Under the pieces are notes generated by a model that was given only the letters and a program-made list of their open reading frames with translations, searched no databases and was not told the origin of the DNA. A stretch of DNA of 49,604 nucleotides from Alphaproteobacteria bacterium (lineage in GTDB: Bacteria > Pseudomonadota > Alphaproteobacteria > UBA2966): contig JABIFY010000005.1 of the NCBI GenBank assembly GCA_018650465.1, positions 1 through 49,604 of the forward strand, read 5' to 3'. Made by a program: the position numbers and the translations under genes. Below, one piece after another: positions 44,469 to 49,604 of the stretch. The first letter of the stretch is position 1, and each line of letters opens with the position of its first letter.

Positions 44469-45256
44469 ATTATGTTCAGCTTGAATATACGGACCTGGCG
44501 CTGGCGTCTTTGCTGGTATTGGCCAATGCAGGATTATCCCTTGTCCTGAACTTAGGGTTAGCCCGACGCATGTTGTTGGCAACTTTGCGCATGGTGGTGC
44601 AATTGTCATTGGTTGGGCTGGTCTTAAAGTCACTATTTGCTGTGGCCTCACCCTGGCTGACGGGTCTGGTCGCTGTCACCATGATCCTCTTTGCCGGGCG
44701 CGAGATTATGGCGCGACAGGAAAGGCGATTCGATGGCTTGTGGTCCTATAGTCTGGGAACGGGCAGCATGCTGTTTGCAGCCTCCCTCGTAACGATCTTT
44801 GCCTTGACCGGTCCGGTGCGGCCCGATCCCTGGTTTGATCCACGTTACGCCTTGCCACTGCTGGGGATGATTCTCGGCAATACCATGACTGGCATCAGTC
44901 TGGGCCTGCATACCCTGACCACCGGTCTGGTGCGTGATCGGGCAGGGGTCGAAGCCCAACTGGCGCTGGGGCACAGTCGCAATGAAGCTTTCCGGCCGAT
45001 TGTGCAGGCAGCCTTGACCAGTGCCTTGATGCCCATTGTCAATTCCATGGCGGCAACCGGACTGGTGTCATTGCCTGGCATGATGACGGGGCAAATTTTG
45101 GCAGGCGTTGATCCGGCAGAGGCCGTCAAATATCAAATCCTGATTATGTTCCTGATTGCCGGTGGCACATCTCTGGGGGCCGTCGTTGCTGTTCTGGGCG
45201 GGGCCTGGCGTTTGAGTGATCAACGTCACCGACTGCGGCTGGATCGCCTGAAATAA
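44465..45256 (+). CDS. fetB: ABC transporter permease, FetB (UPF0014/YbbM) family
   Basis: 263 aa inner-membrane protein with about seven transmembrane segments. LGLARRMLLATLRMVVQLSLVGLVL, GNTMTGISLGLHTL, RAGVEAQLALGHSRNEAFRPIVQAALTSALMPIVNSM and GLVSLPGMMTGQILAGVDP are UPF0014 signatures (runs shown in part). Together with FetA it forms a putative metal (iron) exporter. ATG overlaps the fetA stop (ATGA). Confidence 0.92.
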   Translation: MNYVQLEYTDLALASLLVLANAGLSLVLNLGLARRMLLATLRMVVQLSLVGLVLKSLFAVASPWLTGLVAVTMILFAGREIMARQERRFDGLWSYSLGTGSMLFAASLVTIFALTGPVRPDPWFDPRYALPLLGMILGNTMTGISLGLHTLTTGLVRDRAGVEAQLALGHSRNEAFRPIVQAALTSALMPIVNSMAATGLVSLPGMMTGQILAGVDPAEAVKYQILIMFLIAGGTSLGAVVAVLGGAWRLSDQRHRLRLDRLK

Positions 45257-45329
45257 TCAAAACAGGTGCTTGTCTTGTTGCGCTACGCCCTTACTTTTTA
45301 AATGAGCAAAAACAGAAAGCCAAAAGAAC

Positions 45330-45950
45330 ATGATTGATCTTTATACCTGGGGCACGCCGAACGGTCAAAAGGCCGCCATTATGTTGGAAGAAGTGGGGCT
45401 GCCTTATCAGGTGTTCCCCATCAATATCGGTGCAGATGAACAGTTCCATCCCGACTATGTCGAGCTCAGCCCATGGAGCAAAATCCCGGCGATTGTAGAT
45501 CATGACCCCCAGGGTGGTGGTGAGGCGTATAATGTTTTTGAATCCGGCGCCATACTGATGTATCTGGCAGAAAAGACCGGCAAGTTAATGCCTGATGATG
45601 TGCAGGGCCGATACAATGTGACGCAATGGCTGATGATGCAGATCGGCGGATTTGGACCTTTGATGGGTCAATTGGGTCACTTCGAAATGTTCGCCAAGGA
45701 AGATATCCCGTACGCCAAAAAAAGGTACCGTACAGAAGTGGACCGGTTACTGGGCGTACTGGAAGACCGCCTGGACGTAACACAATATATGGCCGGTAAT
45801 GATTATTCGATTGCCGATGTGGCGACTTTTCCGTGGGTTCGATATGCCGACAAGGTTGGATTTGACTGGGCAGAATTCCCCAATACAAAACGTTGGGTCG
45901 ATTCCATTGAAGCCCGTCCGGCTGTGCAAAAAGGCCTGGATGTTATTTAA
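45330..45950 (+). CDS. glutathione S-transferase, Nu-class-like (YghU/YfcG)
   Basis: 206 aa. It has the N-terminal thioredoxin-like domain with IDLYTWGTPNGQKAAIMLEEVG and the glutathione-site SPWSKIPAIVD and FESGAILMYLAEKTG, then an all-helical C-terminal domain with DYSIADVATFPWVR. TWGTPNGQK is the mark of the YghU/YfcG group, which binds two glutathiones and works as a disulfide-bond oxidoreductase. It stands 73 nt after fetB and may share stress-related roles with it. Confidence 0.92.
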   Translation: MIDLYTWGTPNGQKAAIMLEEVGLPYQVFPINIGADEQFHPDYVELSPWSKIPAIVDHDPQGGGEAYNVFESGAILMYLAEKTGKLMPDDVQGRYNVTQWLMMQIGGFGPLMGQLGHFEMFAKEDIPYAKKRYRTEVDRLLGVLEDRLDVTQYMAGNDYSIADVATFPWVRYADKVGFDWAEFPNTKRWVDSIEARPAVQKGLDVI

Positions 45951-45968
45951 GACCGACGGGAAGTTTAT

Positions 45969-46472
45969 ATGACTGAAGAATTGTTAAATCGGCCAGCGGT
46001 CAAGCGCGTTACTGAATGCCTTGTCGCAGCAGGCTCTGCGGCAAAAGTCATTGTGCTGTCGGATACAGCCCGCACTGCGCAAGATGCGGCCTCTAGCCTG
46101 AATTGCGAACTGGGGGCGATTGTGAAATCGCTGGTTTTTGCGATTGGCGGGCAACCTGTAATGGCCTTGGTGGCAGGTGACAGACAATGCAACACCAAGG
46201 CGTTGCCGGCGGCATTGGGCATGACAGGCAAGGTAAGGCGGGCAGATGCTGACGTGGTGCGCGAGATTACCGGGTTTTCAATCGGCGGCGTGGCACCGGT
46301 GGGACATCTGAACGACATCCCGCTGGTGATCGATCAAAGTCTCGAACGTTTTGAGGTTGTTTACGCAGCAGCTGGTCATCCGCATTGCGTCTTTGCGACC
46401 AGTCCCAAGGAACTGTCGACCCTCACCGGGGCCGATATCAGTTCACAAATCGCTTTCGAGCCGTCGAGTTAA
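45969..46472 (+). CDS. YbaK/EbsC-family aminoacyl-tRNA deacylase
   Basis: 167 aa. The YbaK fold is shown by TAQDAASSLNCELGAIVKSLVF (conserved Lys; shown in part), MALVAGDRQCNTKALPAALG, KVRRADADVVREITGFSIGGVAPVGH and YAAAGHPHCVF. Members hydrolyse wrongly charged tRNAs, such as Cys-tRNA-Pro or Ala-tRNA-Pro. The ProRS in this window lacks its own editing domain, so a free-standing deacylase is functionally expected, but this protein is nearer the general YbaK type than to ProXp-ala. It begins 18 nt after the GST gene. Confidence 0.88.
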   Translation: MTEELLNRPAVKRVTECLVAAGSAAKVIVLSDTARTAQDAASSLNCELGAIVKSLVFAIGGQPVMALVAGDRQCNTKALPAALGMTGKVRRADADVVREITGFSIGGVAPVGHLNDIPLVIDQSLERFEVVYAAAGHPHCVFATSPKELSTLTGADISSQIAFEPSS

Positions 46473-46505
46473 ACAAACCGACTAGACTGGTGTAATGTTG
46501 CCGTT

Positions 46506-46814
46506 TCAGGCAGCGGGGCCTGCTGAGGCAATCTGTTTTGGAACGCTTTCCCAAGCTTGGCCGCTGGCAACGACACAAGACATACCGTCGGTTTTTGTCA
46601 TCAGGATTGTCCAGCTGCCTTTCATGGACGTTAATACTTCGATGACAGCGCCGTTATTGATCAGGCCGATACCCGAAGTGGTTTCCTTGTAGGTTGCGTC
46701 CAGACGTGTGACGAATTCGGCGCGTTTGCCACAAACCTGCTGTGCCTCTGCGACAGAGGTAAATGATGTGGCCATTAATGCGACGACGGTAACTCCATAC
46801 AACAATTTAAACAT
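46506..46814 (-). CDS. small secreted protein, paralogue 1 of a tandem pair
   Basis: 102 aa with a signal peptide (GVTVVALMATSFTSVAEA, cleavage after AEA). The mature domain is about 80 residues with two cysteines (QQVCGKR and DGMSCVVA) and the pattern YKETTSGIGLINNGAVIEVLTS, GSWTILMTKTDGMSCVVASG, WESVP. The function is unknown; similar small secreted proteins are common in alphaproteobacteria. It closely matches the product of 47132-47440 and is read in the same direction, so it arose by tandem duplication. ATG 46814 has a near-perfect AAGGAGG. A longer in-frame start would destroy the signal peptide. Confidence 0.72.
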   Translation of the reverse strand: MFKLLYGVTVVALMATSFTSVAEAQQVCGKRAEFVTRLDATYKETTSGIGLINNGAVIEVLTSMKGSWTILMTKTDGMSCVVASGQAWESVPKQIASAGPAA

Positions 46815-46903
46815 AGTATCCTCCTTCACACTTAGGTGTTTCAGTTTTGTTCTGAAACCAGGTGACCGCAAGGCCTTGAAAGGCGGTGCAGGTATGAAAC
46901 GAG

Positions 46904-46960
46904 GCGATTCGGATTAATCCGAAATCGCTTTAGCGGAACTGCCGGAAGGGGACCCGGCAG
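46904..46960. repeat. two consecutive hairpins between the paralogous genes
   Basis: A 12-bp stem with one bulged A (46904-46928) contains the self-complementary core CGGATTAATCCG. A second stem CTGCCGG/CCGGCAG (46939-46960, 8-nt loop) follows 10 nt later. They lie 90-146 nt upstream of the start of paralogue 1 and would fall in its leader if transcription starts further upstream. No gene is seen in the 317-nt gap 46815-47131. Confidence 0.4.
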
Positions 46961-47125
46961 ATACCGGCTGGTTGGGGTCCGCAGGAGACGACTGTGTGAG
47001 GGCATCTCCAACGGTCTCAGTAGAGCATGGCTTTGTATCTGCAATGTGCCAGAAACAGTTTGGTTGGTTTCTGTCAGATTTTTTATGTATCCGGCGCGTA
47101 ACGCCAGTACTGCCCTATTGAAAAT

Positions 47126-47140
47126 TCAGCCTCAGGCTGA
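47126..47140 (-). terminator. hairpin overlapping the stop of paralogue 2
   Basis: TCAGCCT and AGGCTGA form a perfect 7-bp stem around one base (47126-47140), reading into ATTTTC on the minus strand. It begins within the stop codon of paralogue 2. A one-base loop must open partly, so this is a modest terminator at best. Confidence 0.35.
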
Positions 47141-47440
47141 GGGGCTTTTGACCAGCGTTTTTGGGACATCTTCCCAGGAACTGCCGGTCGCAACGACGCA
47201 AGACATCCCGTCAGGTTTGGTCACCAAAATCGTCCAGGAACCTTTTTCAGAGGTCAGAATCTCAAGAACACTGCCATTGTTGACCAGTCCGAGCGCGACT
47301 GTATTTTCTTTGAAGTTGCCAGCCAGTTGTTCAAGGAACCTGGCTCTTTCACTGCAGACCGCTTGCGCCATCGCTGTGGTTACGAAAGTTGTGGTCGCGA
47401 ATGCCGTCAAAGCGATGGCAGTTGCCATAATACGTAACAT
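47132..47440 (-). CDS. small secreted protein, paralogue 2 of a tandem pair
   Basis: 102 aa, the same length as paralogue 1 (46506-46814). The signal peptide (ATAIALTAFATTTFVTTAMA) is followed by QAVCSERARFLEQLAGNFKEN (shown nearly whole), GLVNNGSVLEILTSEKGSWT, ILVTKPDGMSCVVATGSSWE. The cysteine positions, the GLxNNGxVxExLTS core and the DGMSCVVA block are shared, and the coding DNA is also visibly similar. ATG 47440 was chosen over GTG 47446 because AGGAGG has the correct spacing. Function unknown. Confidence 0.72.
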   Translation of the reverse strand: MLRIMATAIALTAFATTTFVTTAMAQAVCSERARFLEQLAGNFKENTVALGLVNNGSVLEILTSEKGSWTILVTKPDGMSCVVATGSSWEDVPKTLVKSPSA

Positions 47441-47604
47441 GCTCACCTCCTTGACCCTTCCGGGTCGAAAATGCCCTGTTTTGGGGCGGTTCCCGTTATT
47501 ACTGGCAATACTTATGCCAGATAAGCGTCAACTAGATATATTTCAAAGCAAAAATATTACTAAATAATTAACTATAGATGTCGATTAATTGCTTGTTAAC
47601 TATT

Positions 47605-47623
47605 TACATTGATTTGCAATGTA
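47605..47623. promoter_or_regulatory. perfect 7-5-7 inverted repeat in AT-rich divergent region
   Basis: TACATTG ATTTG CAATGTA lies in the gene-free 445-nt gap (47441-47885) between paralogue 2 (minus) and the HTH gene (plus). The surrounding AT-rich stretch also has TTAACTAT twice (47568-47575, 47596-47603). This is a likely operator for one or both divergent genes, possibly bound by the HTH protein. Confidence 0.45.
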
Positions 47624-47885
47624 TATTTGGTATTTCTTGTGGGTGTTTTAAAGTGAAAGCAATTTATTGTGAGCATTCAAGGTTACTGTCTTTGTACTGA
47701 CAAACTTGGAATTCAGGGTTTGTGAGCGGAGTGACAAGGCAGATTTTTCCTGGTTGCGCCATATCATGTGCCGTTGCAGTAGATCGTGCTTTGACGGCAC
47801 TGCGGCGTTGCGATAACCATAAGGCAGGCAAAATAAACGGAGGCAGGAGCAGTTCGTCGAGAGCGAAGTTGCTTTGGTGAACCAA

Positions 47886-48290
47886 ATGGCATCCCGAAAG
47901 ATCACGCGCATGTACCAGAAAAAAGACCTGTGGTCTGAAGCGCAGGTCGCCAGATATATGGACTGGAACAGCCGCTTTCTGCATCGCTATCGCCGTCTGG
48001 GAACAGACGCCCTGGAGCTTCGGTTGGGCGACATCGTACTGACAGCAGAGTTAACCGCTGAAGAGGGCGTCGATATGTCGACAGCCGCCAATGCACTTGG
48101 CCTCTCACGACAAACGGCACGAGGTATGATCTCTAAATGGATAAACGATGGACATTATGCCCTGGAGCGGTCCGGGCGATCCGCATATATCAGACTCACG
48201 CCAAAACGCAGGGTGGAAGCTCTTAAACGTGCACGTGGTATAATCGACATGATGTTTGAGTGCATCGATGACGTCACGTCAGTTGAATAG
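47886..48290 (+). CDS. winged-HTH (MarR-like) DNA-binding protein
   Basis: 134 aa, basic, no signal peptide. The DNA-binding part is residues about 60-105: VDMSTAANALGLSRQTARGM, ISKWINDGHYALERSGRSAY and IRLTPKRR, a MarR-type recognition helix and wing. The N-terminal 55 residues (RYMDWNSRFLHRYRRLGTDALEL) form a helical segment that may dimerise. Starts are ambiguous (TTG 47874, GTG 47877, ATG 47886); ATG 47886 is chosen as the only ATG near a modest GGTGA. Divergent from the secreted-protein pair, with an operator-like repeat between. Ligand and targets unknown. Confidence 0.65.
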   Translation: MASRKITRMYQKKDLWSEAQVARYMDWNSRFLHRYRRLGTDALELRLGDIVLTAELTAEEGVDMSTAANALGLSRQTARGMISKWINDGHYALERSGRSAYIRLTPKRRVEALKRARGIIDMMFECIDDVTSVE

Positions 48291-48628
48291 ATAAGCCGCT
48301 TTCAGACCCATAACCTGAATTGACAGTTGTATTCCAAAAAACTTTGTTTCGTGGCAAGAATTAGCCATGTTTTTTGTTCCCCGGCGGAACCTTGATGCCT
48401 AGGTTGATCTTGCATTTCTTGGCTGGCCAACAAAAGCAGGCCAGACCATTTCAGATAAGACGGGGAAGCTGACGCGATTGCAAAGGCAATCAGAAAGGGG
48501 GCCGGCAAATCACATGCCTTGGTCGACAAGGAAAACGAAGACAAGGGGAAACAAGGTCTTCGGGTTCAAGGGTTGTCGGCCTGAAACAAGGAAGTGATTT
48601 GATCAGCCCGTTATGGGGGATTGGGAAG
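48291..48628. other. intergenic stretch without a supported gene
   Basis: About 340 nt between the HTH gene and an intrinsic terminator. A reading frame at roughly 48470-48585 on the plus strand (DAIAKAIRKGAGKS, then SHALVDKENEDKGK) is open to a TGA but has no start codon and a stop just upstream; it could be a gene remnant. No RNA family is recognised. Confidence 0.3.
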
Positions 48629-48672
48629 AAAAGCGGGCGATCCTTATCCTGTCAGGATCACCCGCTTTTTTT
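48629..48672 (+). terminator. strong intrinsic terminator
   Basis: AAAAGCGGG (48629-48637) pairs with CCCGCTTTT (48661-48669), with an inner GATCCT/AGGATC stem (48639-48644 with 48654-48659) and a T-run to 48672. It is 339 nt after the HTH gene stop, so it ends either a long 3' UTR or an unrecognised transcript. Confidence 0.8.
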
Positions 48673-48731
48673 ATGGTTTTGCGAATTCCTGGTCCAGCGA
48701 AAAATCCGGTTGGGCTTTTTATCAAGAACCC

Positions 48732-48759
48732 TTGATAACCGAATATTTTCTGCTAAGTT
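48732..48759 (+). promoter_or_regulatory. probable tRNA-Ser promoter
   Basis: TTGATA (48732-48737), a 16-nt spacer and TAAGTT (48754-48759) place the start a few nt before the mature tRNA at 48769. A perfect ATCAAG/CTTGAT inverted repeat (48721-48736) overlaps the -35. Confidence 0.4.
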
Positions 48760-48768
48760 CCGCCGACC

Positions 48769-48858
48769 GGAGAGTTGGCCGAGTGGCTGAAGGCGCTCCC
48801 CTGCTAAGGGAGTAAGGGCTAACGCCCTTCGAGGGTTCGAATCCCTCACTCTCCGCCA
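48769..48858 (+). tRNA. tRNA-Ser(GCT)
   Basis: 90 nt including the encoded CCA end. Acceptor stem GGAGAGT/ACTCTCC, discriminator G, anticodon GCT at 48803-48805 in a 7-nt loop CTGCTAA with stem CTCCC/GGGAG, a long class II variable arm (GGGCTAACGCCC region), and T-loop GGTTCGAATCC. It reads AGC/AGU serine codons. Its 3' end abuts the scar of an integrated element, which is a common use of tRNA-Ser genes as attachment sites. Confidence 0.97.
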
Positions 48859-48923
48859 TTTTCCGAATTTCCTTCGATATCATAACACCTTAACCCCACT
48901 CAGGGGTGGTGTGCTTCCCGACT

Positions 48924-48945
48924 GGTACAGAAAACAGGTACAGAA
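48924..48945 (+). repeat. direct repeat GGTACAGAA x2 next to the tRNA
   Basis: GGTACAGAA occurs at 48924-48932 and 48937-48945, 66 nt past the tRNA end, in the spot where arm-type integrase sites lie in tRNA-inserted elements. A small CCCC/GGGG hairpin (48894-48906) precedes it. Confidence 0.5.
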
Positions 48946-48955
48946 GGGGATATTA

Positions 48956-48979
48956 ATGGCTATTCCGCGTGTTCGATAA
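48956..48979 (+). pseudogene. seven-codon gene stub, possible integrase 5' relic
   Basis: A strong GAAGGGG Shine-Dalgarno sequence (48943-48949) is followed by an ATG reading MAIPRVR and then TAA. Primase homology in another frame begins at about 48973, exactly where this stub ends. Elements in tRNA genes usually carry the integrase gene here, often beginning with a short basic stretch, so the stub may be the remaining start of such a gene after a deletion. This is inference. Confidence 0.35.
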
Positions 48980-49604
48980 CAGGCAATTTTAACGCCCATA
49001 TGCAAGCCAAGCTGTTTGTTCAGGCAGAAGAAGCTATTTGGGGCGGCGACAAAAAGGCCGAAGGAATTCTGAAAGACACTATCACTGGTGAAACGACCAA
49101 TATCGAAAAAAAAGGAATTGACGTAATCACAGTTCGGAATTTTGCCCGGCTGGGCATAACCAGCAACAACAATTGGGTTGTTCCTGCGGGCCCGGAGGAA
49201 CGGCGGTTTTTTGTTCTCGATGTTTCCGATACCCACATCCAGGACAAGACGTATTTCATGGCCCTCTATGATCAGATGGAAAATGGTGGCTACGAAGCTT
49301 TGCTCCACTACCTGGAAAACTACGATTACTCCGACATCGATTTGAGAGCCATTCCGTACACTTCAGCCCTGTTGGAGCAAAAAATTTACAGCTTGGGTCC
49401 GGTTGCAAAGTTTTGGTATGAAGCGCTTGAACGAGGAACAATTGGACCTGATGAGTATAGCTGGCCAGACTTCGTCGTAAAAGACGATCTGCGGGATAGT
49501 TATTGCGAATCAGCAGGGAAAGCTGGCCAAGGATATAAAGGTTGGCAAACAGAATTCGGTAAAGCACTCAATCAATTTTGTCCGGGAATTCAGTCGAAGC
49601 GGAA
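48973..49604 (+). pseudogene. 5'-truncated DUF5906 primase/helicase of an integrated element (continues past window)
   Basis: The reading frame is open from 48886 to the edge with no ATG before 49000 and no likely GTG or TTG start. Recognisable sequence starts SITGNFNAHMQAKLFVQAEE, then AIWGGDKKAEGILKDTITGE, NFARLGITSNNNWVVPAGPE, RRFFVLDVSD and YFMALYDQMENGGYEALLHY, the C-terminal ATPase half of phage and plasmid primase-helicases of the NrS-1-like DUF5906 family. The Walker A part and the entire primase domain that should precede are absent, so this copy is cut at its 5' end near the tRNA. Whether it is intact downstream cannot be seen. Confidence 0.82.

Noticed and set aside
47046-47567. 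173-codon plus-strand frame opposite paralogue 2
   Set aside because: Opposite strand encodes a signal-peptide protein with a paralogue and ideal ribosome site; this frame is its shadow.
48302-48544. 80-codon minus-strand frame
   Set aside because: No ribosome site or family resemblance; lies in a region better described as non-coding.
48956-48979. A functional seven-residue peptide gene
   Set aside because: The junction with primase homology at its end makes a truncated gene start more likely than a real peptide.
1-49604. CRISPR array, rRNA genes, complete insertion sequences
   Set aside because: No regular spacer-repeat pattern, rRNA-like sequence or transposase was seen anywhere in the window.

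Overview
The window is a chromosomal segment of an alphaproteobacterium, probably of the Rhodospirillales/Kiloniellales type. The evidence is a short ProRS without an insertion domain, a single LolC/E-type permease paired with LolD, LpxI instead of LpxH, a LexA box of the GTTC-N7-GTTC class, and two classic alphaproteobacterial gene orders: proS-lol-dnaE-rpsB-tsf-pyrH-frr-uppS-cdsA-dxr-rseP-bamA-skp-lpxD-fabZ-lpxA-lpxI-lpxB and gltA-gltX-comEC-lexA. Species cannot be assigned from the sequence alone.

Layout. 1-840: start of a 2OG-Fe(II) oxygenase gene (minus) with a UUCG-loop terminator in front of it that may end a small RNA or attenuated leader. 842-9712: a secreted hypothetical protein, proS, lipoprotein export (lolC/E, lolD), a D-amino-acid aminotransferase, an isoprenylcysteine-methyltransferase-like membrane protein, and the replicative polymerase gene dnaE, which has a LexA-box-like sequence upstream. 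9740-12448: a tandem-HD (HD-GYP) protein and an enoyl-CoA hydratase on the minus strand. Between these two lies a decayed, internally deleted copy of the dnaE 3' end. 12560-27246: the long housekeeping and envelope block: translation (rpsB, tsf, frr), UMP kinase, undecaprenyl and CDP-diglyceride precursors, isoprenoid synthesis, RseP/BamA/Skp and the lipid A genes. Many of its genes overlap by 1-20 nt, as in one long operon. 27286-34003: glyoxalase I, a 70-residue membrane protein coupled to gltA, then gltA, gltX, comEC and lexA.

34200-36440: lexA control region, a TetR gene and a DUF2852 gene that share a matching operator, a parvulin-type isomerase and a secreted protein. 36680-43490: an accessory catabolic island. 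It contains a NicX-like ring-opening dioxygenase, an alpha/beta hydrolase, a YCII protein, two FAD monooxygenases on opposite strands, an Asp/Glu-racemase-superfamily protein lacking both catalytic cysteines, and a BtuF-like metal receptor without signal peptide. Together these resemble part of a nicotinate/picolinate-type (maleamate) pathway, but no maleamate amidase is present and the substrate is unknown. 43600-46470: a YHYH mini-protein, a FetAB-type metal transporter, a Nu-class-like GST and a YbaK-family deacylase. 46506-48290: two tandem paralogous small secreted proteins and a winged-HTH regulator around an AT-rich, operator-bearing intergenic region.

48769-49604: a tRNA-Ser(GCT) gene followed directly by the scar of an integrated element: direct repeats, a 7-codon start-like stub with a strong Shine-Dalgarno sequence, and a 5'-truncated DUF5906 primase/helicase reading frame that runs off the window.

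The most unusual observations are the dnaE 3' relic, the tRNA-Ser element junction, the catabolic island with its cysteine-less racemase homologue, the TetR/DUF2852 operator pair, and the candidate minus-strand RNA near 611-700.
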